From JAKJEP01 sp964580995 (GTDB taxonomy: Bacteria; Planctomycetota; Phycisphaerae; Sedimentisphaerales; SM23-30): a stretch of DNA of 64,000 nucleotides. The stretch covers positions 27,980 to 91,979 of the forward strand of contig CAZOMV010000006.1 in assembly GCA_964580995.1 (NCBI GenBank), given 5' to 3'. Position 1 is the first letter of the stretch. Each line of letters opens with the position of its first letter. Below, piece after piece: positions 6,552 through 14,846 of this stretch. The notes below the pieces were generated by a model. The model was not told the origin of the DNA. It was given only the letters and a program-made list of their open reading frames with translations, and searched no databases. The position numbers were made by a program, and so were the translations under genes.

Positions 6552-9448
6552 TGAATCATCGCATTGAAATTTATAATAAACCCGACTTCTTCGACGTCCA
6601 CGGCGAAGAGGTAAAAGCCAGCATTAAACAACTGGGAATCCGCACCATCGAAGCGGTCCAGGCCATCCGGGTTTTCCTTATCGAAGGAAATCTCAATCCC
6701 GAATCCCTCAATCGGATTGCCCGCGAACTGCTGGCCGATCCGGTTAGTGAAGAATATCACATCGGCCAGATGGCTGCCCCGCCCGGGCTGGCCCAGGCGA
6801 CTCTCATCGAAGTGTATCTCAAACCCGGTGTCACCGATCCCGTTGCCGCCTCCGCCGGTATGGCCATTGCCGATATGGGCATAACTATCGAAAGCGTCCG
6901 TACCGCTCGTAAGTATCTGATTTTAGGGATGCTTAACGAAAAGCAGACCCAAATGATCGCCGAACGGGTCCTGGCCAACGACTGTATCGAAGAAGTGATT
7001 GTCGGTGCGGACCGGGAGCCGCCCAGCCCGCATCTTCAGCCCTATCAACTCAAAAAAAATACCCTGCCCATTCGCCATCTCGACGAATCCGCCCTGCAAA
7101 AGCTCAGCAAGGATTACGATCTGTTCCTGAACCTGGCGGAGATGCGAACGATTCAGGACTACTTTCGCCGTCTGGACCGAGATCCCTCCGATATCGAGCT
7201 GGAAACGCTCGCCCAGACCTGGAGCGAGCACTGCGTCCACAAAACCTTCCGCGGTATTATTGAATTTACCGAATTCGACGGGCCGGAAAATACCACCCAG
7301 CCGCAAACCATTAATAATCTTCTTAAATCCACCATCGCCAAAGCAACCTTCGACCTTAATAAACCCTGGTGTATCTCCGTCTTTCAGGATAATTCCGGGG
7401 TGGTAGAGTTTGACGAGGAGTTCGGAGTCTGCTTCAAGGTCGAAACTCACAATCATCCTTCCGCCATCGAACCATACGGCGGTGCCGCTACCGGTATTGG
7501 CGGCTGTATCCGCGATCCAATGGGCACCGGTTTGGGGGCCAAACCCATCGCCAATACGGATATCTTCTGTTTCGCCCCGCCGGATATGAAAATCGAGAAC
7601 CTGCCCGCCGGTGTACTCCATCCCCGCCGCGTTATGAAAGGGGTGGTCAGCGGGGTACGCGATTACGGCAATCGCATGGGTATTCCCACCATCAACGGCG
7701 CTATCCTTTTTGATGAGCGATACTTGGGAAATCCACTGGTTTTTTGCGGCAACATCGGCCTGATCCCCAGGGATAAATGCTTCGGCGAGACGAGAGAAGG
7801 TGATTTCATCATGGTGATCGGCGGACGAACCGGCCGCGACGGAATCCACGGGGCGACCTTCAGCAGCGGCGAGATGACCCACGAACACGAAACGCTCTTC
7901 TCGCATGCTGTCCAGATCGGCAACGCCATCACCGAAAAGAAAACTCTCGATACCCTGCTCCAGGCCCGCGATGAAAACCTTTACAACGCCGTTACCGATT
8001 GCGGGGCCGGTGGACTGAGCAGTGCGGTCGGGGAGATGGGCCGCCAGCTTGGCGCAATTGTGGACCTCGAAAAAGTGCCTTTGAAATACAGCGGCCTGAA
8101 TTATACCGAAATCTGGATTAGTGAGGCTCAGGAACGGATGGTAATCGCCGTTCCGTCCGACAAGCTGGAACGTGCTCAGAAAATCTTCGCCAATGAAAAT
8201 GTGGAAGCTACCGTTATCGGCCGTTTCGGCAATGCCGGCCGGCTCGAGCTTCGCTACAATAACGAACTCGTCGGCCAATTGGAGATGGATTTCCTGCACG
8301 ACGGTCTGCCGAAATATACCCGCAAGGCTGTTTGGCAACCCCCTTTGATTTCCGAACCGGATCTGCCCGTCCAGGCTGATTATACCGCTGATCTCAAAGC
8401 GATTCTTTCCGATTACAACGTAGCCAGCAAGGAGTGGGTCGTCCGCCAGTACGACCATGAGGTGCAGGGCGGGTCAGCCGTAAAGCCTTTGGTCGGCGTT
8501 GGTAACGACGGTCCCGGTGACGCTTCTGTCCTCCGCCCGCGGCTGGACCGGGATCGGGGAATCGCCGTTGGCTGCGGCATATGTCCTCAATATAGTGAAA
8601 TCGACCCCTATTGGATGGCGCTGGCGGCGATTGATGAAGCCATCCGCAATGTCGTTGCGGTGGGCGGCCGTCCTGATAAAATCGCACTGCTGGATAACTT
8701 CTGCTGGGGCAATTGCGACAAAACCGACCGTCTGGGCGGCCTGGTCAAGGCGGCGCAGGGCTGCTATGACGGGGCTATGGCCTTCGCCGCTCCCTTCATC
8801 TCCGGCAAAGACTCGTTGAACAACGAATTTGTTACCGATAGCGGCCAGACCATCCACATCCCGGGGACCCTGCTTATCAGTGCCATGACCCTTGTGGACG
8901 ATGTAAATCATTGTGTTACCATGGATGCCAAAAAAACCGGTAATCTGATCCTGATCGTCGGTGAAACGAAAAATGAGCTGGGCGGTTCCCAGTACTATAA
9001 ACGCCAAAAGGAACTAGGCGCTAACGTTCCCAAAGTGAACCTCAAAACCGCACCCAAAGTGGTGCAGGCGGTAGCGGAAGCGATCCGGCATGGCCTGGTG
9101 GCAAGTTGCCACGATTGCAGCGAGGGCGGTCTGGCGGTTGCCCTGGCGGAAATGGTTTTCGCCGGCGGGCTGGGAATCGAAGCGCGGCTTGACATTGTTC
9201 CAGCCGCCAAAGACGTTACCCGTACTGATCAGCTTCTTTTCAGCGAGAGTACCACCCGCTTTCTACTGGAAATTCAGCCAGACCATTTTACCAAAGTCGC
9301 CCGTATTTTGAGTGATGTTCGTTTCGGGGAGATCGGCAAAGTAACCGGTGATTCCCGGCTGATCATCCGCGATGCCGCCCATGCTGCTGTGATTGCCGCG
9401 GAACTGGCTGACCTGAAAGAAGCTTGGCAAGCACCTTTACGTTGGTAA
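6551..9448 (+). CDS. purL: Phosphoribosylformylglycinamidine synthase subunit II with two N-terminal PurS-like domains
   Basis: The 965-residue product is longer than ordinary small PurL (about 740). Residues 1-160 hold two PurS-like repeats: the first has N-K-P-x-F-x-D-x-x-G and ends L-L-A-D-P-V-S-E-E-Y; the second has V-Y-L-K-P-G-V-T-D-P and ends L-A-N-D-C-I-E-E-V. The rest is PurL, with E-T-H-N-H-P-S near residue 298, Y-G-G-A-A-T-G-I-G-G, S-G-K-D-S-L-N-N-E and C-H-D-C-S-E-G-G-L-A. It catalyses the ATP-dependent step from FGAR to FGAM, using ammonia delivered by PurQ. No separate purS gene is seen, consistent with the fusion replacing it. Translation is coupled to tyrA (TAATG overlap), and purQ follows 45 bp downstream. 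Confidence 0.93.
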   Translation: MNHRIEIYNKPDFFDVHGEEVKASIKQLGIRTIEAVQAIRVFLIEGNLNPESLNRIARELLADPVSEEYHIGQMAAPPGLAQATLIEVYLKPGVTDPVAASAGMAIADMGITIESVRTARKYLILGMLNEKQTQMIAERVLANDCIEEVIVGADREPPSPHLQPYQLKKNTLPIRHLDESALQKLSKDYDLFLNLAEMRTIQDYFRRLDRDPSDIELETLAQTWSEHCVHKTFRGIIEFTEFDGPENTTQPQTINNLLKSTIAKATFDLNKPWCISVFQDNSGVVEFDEEFGVCFKVETHNHPSAIEPYGGAATGIGGCIRDPMGTGLGAKPIANTDIFCFAPPDMKIENLPAGVLHPRRVMKGVVSGVRDYGNRMGIPTINGAILFDERYLGNPLVFCGNIGLIPRDKCFGETREGDFIMVIGGRTGRDGIHGATFSSGEMTHEHETLFSHAVQIGNAITEKKTLDTLLQARDENLYNAVTDCGAGGLSSAVGEMGRQLGAIVDLEKVPLKYSGLNYTEIWISEAQERMVIAVPSDKLERAQKIFANENVEATVIGRFGNAGRLELRYNNELVGQLEMDFLHDGLPKYTRKAVWQPPLISEPDLPVQADYTADLKAILSDYNVASKEWVVRQYDHEVQGGSAVKPLVGVGNDGPGDASVLRPRLDRDRGIAVGCGICPQYSEIDPYWMALAAIDEAIRNVVAVGGRPDKIALLDNFCWGNCDKTDRLGGLVKAAQGCYDGAMAFAAPFISGKDSLNNEFVTDSGQTIHIPGTLLISAMTLVDDVNHCVTMDAKKTGNLILIVGETKNELGGSQYYKRQKELGANVPKVNLKTAPKVVQAVAEAIRHGLVASCHDCSEGGLAVALAEMVFAGGLGIEARLDIVPAAKDVTRTDQLLFSESTTRFLLEIQPDHFTKVARILSDVRFGEIGKVTGDSRLIIRDAAHAAVIAAELADLKEAWQAPLRW

Positions 9449-9493
9449 CGAAATTTGAAAATAGTATTTTAATTATTACATAGTTGAGGAATT

Positions 9494-10267
9494 ATGTCGA
9501 ATATAAAAGTTCTGGTTTTACGCACGGCGGGGACCAATTGCGATCAGGAAACCTGCCACGCTTTTCAACTGGCTGGCGCGCAGGCGGAAGCCCTGCATGT
9601 CAACCGGTTGATCGAACAGCCCAGCCTGTTGGACAATTATCAGATTCTTGCCCTGCCCGGCGGTTTCAGCTATGGTGACGATATCGCTGCCGGGAAAATC
9701 CTGGCCAATCAATTGATCCATCATCTCCGCGATGCCGTCCGGCGTTTTATCGATTCGAATAAACTGGTGCTGGGTATCTGCAACGGTTTTCAGGTGCTGG
9801 TCAAGGCCGGTATCCTGCCCAACCTGCCCGGCCAAAACGGCTCCGCCCAGGCCACTATCACCTATAACGATTCCGGAAAATACGAAGACCGCTGGGTCCA
9901 TCTTCAGCCGGCCACCGATAAATGCGTTTTCATTCAGCCCGGCCAGCGGCTGTACCTGCCGGTTGCCCACGGGGAGGGCAAGGTCTGCTTTGCCAGCCCG
10001 GAAATCCTGGAGCAGCTTAAAGCCCAGGGACAGATCGCCTTCCGCTACGTGGACGAAAATGGCAACTTCGGCGATTTCCCCGTTAATCCCAACGGCTCCA
10101 CCGACCACATCGCCGGTCTCTGCGACCCCACCGGGCGTGTCCTGGGCCTCATGCCCCACCCCGAACGATTCGTTCACAAAACCCATCATCCCCGCTGGAC
10201 CCGAACCGATATCTCCCAGCCCGACGGCCTAACCCTCTTCACCAATGCCGTCCACTTCTTTCAATAA
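9494..10267 (+). CDS. purQ: Phosphoribosylformylglycinamidine synthase subunit I (glutamine amidotransferase)
   Basis: The 257-residue class I amidotransferase has R-T-A-G-T-N-C-D-x-E near the N-terminus, P-G-G-F-S-Y-G-D-D-I, the nucleophile motif G-I-C-N-G-F-Q (Cys at about 96) and the H-P-E-R block with His 222 and Glu 224. It hydrolyses glutamine and channels ammonia to PurL in purine synthesis. A GAGGA lies upstream of the ATG at suitable distance. It follows purL closely on the same strand, so PurS-PurS-PurL and PurQ form the complete complex. Confidence 0.95.
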   Translation: MSNIKVLVLRTAGTNCDQETCHAFQLAGAQAEALHVNRLIEQPSLLDNYQILALPGGFSYGDDIAAGKILANQLIHHLRDAVRRFIDSNKLVLGICNGFQVLVKAGILPNLPGQNGSAQATITYNDSGKYEDRWVHLQPATDKCVFIQPGQRLYLPVAHGEGKVCFASPEILEQLKAQGQIAFRYVDENGNFGDFPVNPNGSTDHIAGLCDPTGRVLGLMPHPERFVHKTHHPRWTRTDISQPDGLTLFTNAVHFFQ

Positions 10268-10296
10268 TATCTCTATTGTAACGCATGAGGATAAGG

Positions 10297-10318
10297 GCAC
10301 CCGGCTTCCTGCCGGTGC
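10297..10318 (+). terminator. Possible terminator-like hairpin after purQ
   Basis: GCACC(C)GGC pairs with GCCGGTGC around a TTCCT loop, with one bulged C, 30 bp after the purQ stop. No T-run follows, so termination by this hairpin is uncertain. Confidence 0.35.
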
Positions 10319-10466
10319 GGGATTCTCCCGGATTCCCAGGATAATTTACCAAGGCATGCTGTTTTCATAAGGTGTCAGATTCAAAAGAGTTATTCGCTGG
10401 TATCCGAAAAATTTTTCCTGTTTATGGAGTTGATTATGAATTTTTTGGTTCATCGTTGTTTTGTAA

Positions 10467-10495
10467 TTGACATTATATCATAATGGTGTTAGATT
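10467..10495 (+). promoter_or_regulatory. Candidate sigma-70 promoter for the 10886 gene
   Basis: TTGACA (10467-10472), 17-bp spacer, TAGATT (10490-10495). It would give a leader of nearly 400 nt containing the 92-bp repeat. Confidence 0.4.
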
Positions 10496-10535
10496 CAAAT
10501 TAGCAAATAAACATTTTAAAACATCAAATATCTTT

Positions 10536-10627
10536 TTGACGGAACCGCCAAAAGTCGATATCGATTTCCAAAAGCAGCTCTGGCTCCCCAATAACATGGG
10601 GTCGAAGAGCTTTTGACGTCGGCGTCC
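10536..10627 (+). repeat. ~92-bp inverted-repeat element, copy 2 (family MR1)
   Basis: Same architecture as copy 1: TTGACGGAACCGCC left end, nested AGCTC/GAGCT and CCCC/GGGG hairpin. The right end has drifted (GACGTCGGCGTCC), and the inner palindrome has one change. Confidence 0.85.
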
Positions 10628-10885
10628 TTTTTAGTAACATTTTTCTTTGCGGAAGATTGGCAACACGTTCTGGCAGTATTCGCAGGAAGCCGATTTTTCC
10701 TGGGAACTATGGTATAAACGGTTGGCAAGGAATGGTGTAAAGAGTTTGCGAAAAAAGTACGGTGCTAAAGGCATTTTTTAGGGAGGGGTTTGTAACCGTA
10801 AGAAAGGAGGCAGATGATATGATTTGATCGAAACGTATGGGCTGGTTTTTCTATTGTGTCATTTTTTATTGAGGAGAAGGTAATT

Positions 10886-12778
10886 ATGAGTACAAGGAAA
10901 AAAGATGTTATTTTTATAGTGTTGATGTACATTTTAATGGGAATTCCGGCGGTGGCTTTCTGCGATGAACCCAATATCCCCGTCTATGATCCCAACGATC
11001 CGAATAACTGGTTTCCCAGCTTGACGGATGCCAAGCTGAAGCTGTGGTTGTCGGCTTATGATCTGAAGCAGCAGGGCATGAAGGAAGGGGAGGCGATCCT
11101 GCAGTGGGTCGATAGAACCAATTTTGGTACCATCTTTTCACCCCGAGAGGGGATGATGGAAGAGCCGCGTTATGGGGAGATACAGATCAATGGGAAGCTG
11201 CGTCCGGCTGTGCATTTTCAATCGTCCGGGACGCCTTTAACGCCCGGCAACCGCGACCGGTTGTGGCAGGTCAACAACAAAGGGGCAACCAATCCGCTGA
11301 ACAGCGGTCCGGGTGAAGCATTGACCGTTATCGCCGTTTGGGCGAATGCTGATAGCAGCGGCGCCTATAGTGCCACGGATCAGCCAATTATTACCTTCCG
11401 AGGCACCAATGCCGCTCCGTGGATGCTGGGGCAGGCAGCAGGCAGCCAGGTGGATTATGGTATTTACTTCTTTAGTGGCGGAACCAAGTATCCCAGCAAC
11501 GGTCCGGTTTGGCCGGGTGACACCCTGGGTGTGGCTCTCATGCAAATTGACAGCTCCGACGTGCTGAATTTCTTTCAGGATACCAACGGGGATGCATTAG
11601 TGGCTTTAACGCCGGGCAACACCCAAAATACCCATGTCGGCAGAGCCGGGCCGGAAATCTCGCCGGAAACCGAAGGGGCAGGTATCGGCTGTCATGACCA
11701 GGATGGTCAAGGTGAATTGGAAACATTTACGGGATACATCTGTGAAATTATTGTGTACGGCCGAGCTATTTCCGCACAGGAACTGACAGACATACAGGCC
11801 TATCTGACGGATAAATACTTTAGAGAACCATTGCAGCCGAATGCGGCGGATACCAGTCTGCGGTTGTGGCTGTCGGCGTATGATCTGCAGGACCAGGGAA
11901 TGAGTCCGGGCGATCCGGTCCTTCAGTGGGTGGATAAAAGCAGTTACGGGACTATTTTCGCACCCCGAGATACGGTCGCCGCGGAAAAACCGGGATATGC
12001 GGAAGTCCTGATCAACAGCGTGGATATCCCCTGTCCGGCCCTCTGGTTTGATCTGGCGGAGGACGGCAGTCCCGACCGGTTGTGGCAGACTACCAACAAA
12101 GTCTCCAATAATCCGCTGGCGATTGGAAATGGCGAAGATCTAACCGTTATCGGGGTTTGGGCCAATTATCTTTTGCCGGGCGGCGGATCCCCCTATAATA
12201 CCATTATTGCCATGCGCGGTACGGGTAGCTGCCCCTGGTATTTGGGGCAGGGAGCGGGCGGCCATCTAAGCGATGGTATCTACTATGTTACGTATGCGGG
12301 ACAGGTGCAATGGACTTGCGGCGGTCCGAACTGGCTGCCGGAGACCTTCGGGGTCGGTATGATGCAGATCAGTGCCGCGAATGTGCTCAATTTCTTCCAG
12401 GACTATGACGGAGATTCCCTCGTAACTTTAGAGCAGACCAATACCCAGGATGCTTCGGTGGCGGTCCGCAACGGGCCGAGTATCGCACCGGAAGGAGCCG
12501 GTATCGCCTGTCACGATCAGGACTGCTGCGGCGAAGGCGAGAGCTTTTCCGGATACATCAGTGAGATTTTCGTGTACAAGAAGCTGCTCAGTGAACCGGA
12601 ACTATCCGATATTGAGCAGTATCTGAACGAGAAGTACTTCTCCAGCCGGGGTTCCTATTGTACCCAGTATCCTGCGGCGGATTTCAATAACGATTGCGTT
12701 GTTGATCTTCAGGATTTTGCCCAATTTTCGCAGGGTTGGCTGGAATGCAACATAGAACCGCAGAGTTTGTGTCCATAA
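10886..12778 (+). CDS. Secreted protein with two LamG-like repeats and a dockerin-like tail
   Basis: The start is set at the ATG of M-S-T-R-K-K-D-V-I-F because GGAGAAGG lies 6 nt upstream; an in-frame ATG ten codons earlier has no ribosome site. The 630-residue product has a signal peptide (charged start, hydrophobic V-I-F-I-V-L-M-Y-I-L-M-G, cleavage near A-F-C). Two homologous domains of about 290 residues follow, each opening L-x-L-W-L-S-A-Y-D-L-x-x-Q-G-M and ending near Y-L-x-x-K-Y-F, which fits a concanavalin-like (LamG-type) fold. The C-terminus carries one EF-hand half of a dockerin-like domain, A-D-F-N-N-D-C-V-V-D-L-Q-D-F-A-x-F. It is likely exported and may display or bind polysaccharide; no catalytic residues are recognised. 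A terminator hairpin follows. Confidence 0.8.
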   Translation: MSTRKKDVIFIVLMYILMGIPAVAFCDEPNIPVYDPNDPNNWFPSLTDAKLKLWLSAYDLKQQGMKEGEAILQWVDRTNFGTIFSPREGMMEEPRYGEIQINGKLRPAVHFQSSGTPLTPGNRDRLWQVNNKGATNPLNSGPGEALTVIAVWANADSSGAYSATDQPIITFRGTNAAPWMLGQAAGSQVDYGIYFFSGGTKYPSNGPVWPGDTLGVALMQIDSSDVLNFFQDTNGDALVALTPGNTQNTHVGRAGPEISPETEGAGIGCHDQDGQGELETFTGYICEIIVYGRAISAQELTDIQAYLTDKYFREPLQPNAADTSLRLWLSAYDLQDQGMSPGDPVLQWVDKSSYGTIFAPRDTVAAEKPGYAEVLINSVDIPCPALWFDLAEDGSPDRLWQTTNKVSNNPLAIGNGEDLTVIGVWANYLLPGGGSPYNTIIAMRGTGSCPWYLGQGAGGHLSDGIYYVTYAGQVQWTCGGPNWLPETFGVGMMQISAANVLNFFQDYDGDSLVTLEQTNTQDASVAVRNGPSIAPEGAGIACHDQDCCGEGESFSGYISEIFVYKKLLSEPELSDIEQYLNEKYFSSRGSYCTQYPAADFNNDCVVDLQDFAQFSQGWLECNIEPQSLCP

Positions 12779-12798
12779 GAGTCTGAGTTCCTCTTGCT

Positions 12799-12830
12799 GG
12801 GGATGAGGTTGTTATTGCAATCTCATCCCC
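12799..12830 (+). terminator. Hairpin terminator after the LamG/dockerin gene
   Basis: Nine-base stem GGGGATGAG/CTCATCCCC, with an inner TTG/CAA pairing, starts 20 bp after the stop codon and is followed by GGTATTTT. Confidence 0.7.
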
Positions 12831-12889
12831 GGTATTTTACTCCAAACGGGGAACCAGAAAGACAACCTGAAGGTTGAACTCAAAAGGGG

Positions 12890-13426
12890 TTAGGCGGAGT
12901 AGGTGTTGATTTTGAAGATGTCGTCGGAATTTTTCCGGGCGTTGGGTTTGACGGGCTGGTTGAGATCGGCTGTGCGGGGATAGCCCAGGGGCATCATGGC
13001 AACGACCTTGACCTCGGGCGGAATCCGGAGGATGGATTTGATGGCGGTTTCGTCGAAGGCACCGATCCAGCAGGTGGCCAGACCCTCTTCCACGGCGGCC
13101 AGGGAGAGATGGTCCAGGGCGATGGCCAGGTCGATATCGACGCTGTTGGCGTAGCCGCCCATTTTTTTGTAGGCTTTTTCCGGGTAGCCGCAGGCGACGA
13201 CGATGAGCGGGGCCTCGGCCATCCAGGACTGGCTGCAGGAAGCGGCGGCGACCTGCTGGCGCAGGGGGGGATCCTGCACGAGGAGGAACCGCCAGGGCTG
13301 GAAATTACAGGCAGAGGGGGCCAGGCGGAGGGCATCGAGAACTTTTTGCAAAGTTTCATTGGGAATGGGTTTGCTATCGTAGGCACGAACACTGCGACGA
13401 GTTTTGATGGCTTGTAAAACGTCCAT
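12890..13426 (-). CDS. Nitroreductase family protein
   Basis: The 178-residue protein opens with I-K-T-R-R-S-V-R-A-Y, the FMN-binding signature, followed by L-R-L-A-P-S-A-C-N-x-Q-P-W-R-F, and later G-L-A-T-C-W-I-G-A-F and a P-L-G-Y-P motif. The length is normal for the compact branch of the family. Members are FMN-dependent NAD(P)H oxidoreductases acting on nitroaromatics, quinones or other acceptors; the substrate cannot be predicted. AAAGGA lies 9 nt before the ATG at 13426. A full copy of the 92-bp repeat lies about 75 bp upstream, between this gene and the zinc-ribbon gene. Confidence 0.9.
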   Translation of the reverse strand: MDVLQAIKTRRSVRAYDSKPIPNETLQKVLDALRLAPSACNFQPWRFLLVQDPPLRQQVAAASCSQSWMAEAPLIVVACGYPEKAYKKMGGYANSVDIDLAIALDHLSLAAVEEGLATCWIGAFDETAIKSILRIPPEVKVVAMMPLGYPRTADLNQPVKPNARKNSDDIFKINTYSA

Positions 13427-13502
13427 AAGCGGTATCCTTTCAAAGAGTATGGTCCAACTATTGGCAACTCTACTGCGGTTCTCGATTGCAGGAGAGCCAA
13501 TA

Positions 13503-13595
13503 TAGACGCCAGCGTCAAAAGCTCGTCGTCCCCTTGTTATCGGGGAGCCAGAGCTGTTTTTGGAAGTCCATATCGACTTTTGGCGGTTCCGTCAA
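13503..13595 (-). repeat. ~92-bp inverted-repeat element, copy 3 (family MR1)
   Basis: Inverted relative to copy 1, with near-identical interior. The left end in this orientation begins TAGACGCC instead of TTGACGCC; the right end is GGCGGTTCCGTCAA. Confidence 0.85.
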
Positions 13596-13668
13596 TATAG
13601 GATACTATACGGAATGGGCGGCGTTCGTGCAATTGTTTTTGCGGCGGTATGGGGGGGCGGATGGCTGG

Positions 13669-14817
13669 TCAGCGGAGGCGGGAGAAGAGGAGGAGGGCGG
13701 CGGCCAGGGCGGCCAGGGCGGTTAATACGGCCAGGGTGATTTTCAGCCAACTGTAGGGCCGTTCGCCCTGGACCTCGCCGGTGCGGGCGTTGACCAGGAA
13801 GCGATAGACCCGGCTGCGGTAGCGATAGGCGCTGATCCAGACGGGCAGGAGGACGTGCTTGAAAGTGAGGTCTTCGAAGCGGGTATTGACCGAGTCGATA
13901 CGCTGTTCGTCGCCACCGATATCCTGCCTGACCAGAACGCGGATATAATCATCCATAATGGCGGTGGCCTGGGCGAATCCGGTTGCCAGGTCGATCTGGT
14001 AGCTTTCGGCGCGGAAGCCGGTGAGGTATTCGTTGGAATAGGGGATGAGGTTTTTGAGGTCCCAGGGTTCGAGTTTTTCGGTGTATTTTCGCGGCAGGCT
14101 GGCGCTGGCCAGGACCAGGACGTCATCGAAGGCGTGGCGGACGGTGCCACTGACCGGGTTCCAGCGGGTTTTGCGGACGGGGCGGGTGTGGTGGACGGTA
14201 CGGCCGTTGACACGGGTGGTGTAGGATTCTGTGACCCAGTAATAGGTGCCGCGCTGGCCCTGGTAGGAGCTGGTGGTGCGGCTGTCGTAGGTCCAATAGG
14301 GGACATACATACCGGAGCAGCGGTTTTCGCGGAGGGAGAGGCGTATGAGGTCGGAGGGGGCGAACCACCGTTTGGCGATCCACTGGCGGAAAAGGCCGGC
14401 GGCCTGTTTTTCTTCCACGCGGAAGGGGAGGAGGGATTTGGGTTTGAGGCGTTTGGCGGAGCGGGCGGAGGCGACGATGTTGGAGCCGCAGTAGGGGCAG
14501 GGCTGGGAGGTGATGTTGGCGGCGGTGGTGATTTCGGCGGCGCATTCAGGGCAGGTGACGGTCAGACATTCTTCCAGTTCTTCCTGATGGGACATCCGGG
14601 CCAGGTGTTCGCGCAGGTCCAGTTCCTGAACGGTTTCCTGGGATTTGGCAATGGTGTTTTCCTGACCGCAATAGGGGCAGTGCTGGGCGCCGGTGCCGGG
14701 CTTATAAACCAGTTTGGCCCCGCAGCGGGAGCAGGGGAAACGCGGCTGGGACTCATCCGGCGGCCTGCTTTCTTCGGTCATCTCCTCGTTGATACTCTCG
14801 TTATTTTCCAGCGGCAT
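13669..14817 (-). CDS. Zinc-ribbon membrane protein of the SPFH-partner type
   Basis: The 382-residue product begins with two CxxC-type zinc ribbons: C-S-R-C...C-P-Y-C near residues 29-52 and C-P-E-C...C-P-Y-C near residues 90-120. A long soluble region with Y-x-P-Y-W-T-Y-D and repeated tyrosines follows, then a single hydrophobic C-terminal segment (L-K-I-T-L-A-V-L-T-A-L-A-A-L-A-A-A-L-L-L-F). Similar proteins, often mis-annotated as helicase or PriA-like because of the ribbons, sit beside SPFH 'virion core' genes. Here it lies 29 bp downstream of the SPFH gene on the same strand, so a joint membrane function is likely but unknown. GGAGG is immediately upstream of the chosen ATG. Confidence 0.75.
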   Translation of the reverse strand: MPLENNESINEEMTEESRPPDESQPRFPCSRCGAKLVYKPGTGAQHCPYCGQENTIAKSQETVQELDLREHLARMSHQEELEECLTVTCPECAAEITTAANITSQPCPYCGSNIVASARSAKRLKPKSLLPFRVEEKQAAGLFRQWIAKRWFAPSDLIRLSLRENRCSGMYVPYWTYDSRTTSSYQGQRGTYYWVTESYTTRVNGRTVHHTRPVRKTRWNPVSGTVRHAFDDVLVLASASLPRKYTEKLEPWDLKNLIPYSNEYLTGFRAESYQIDLATGFAQATAIMDDYIRVLVRQDIGGDEQRIDSVNTRFEDLTFKHVLLPVWISAYRYRSRVYRFLVNARTGEVQGERPYSWLKITLAVLTALAALAAALLLFSRLR

Positions 14818-14846
14818 GTACCTCCCTGCCTGTTACGCAATGGCTA

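Larger units (their letters stand above)
10319..10885. other. Leader and spacer upstream of the first dockerin protein
   Basis: Holds a promoter candidate (10467-10495), a full copy of the 92-bp repeat (10536-10627) lying between that promoter and the gene, and a strong Shine-Dalgarno (AAAGGAGG at 10803-10810) in front of two-codon ORFs (ATG-ATA-TGA and ATG-ATT-TGA). No protein gene of normal size is seen. Confidence 0.5.
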
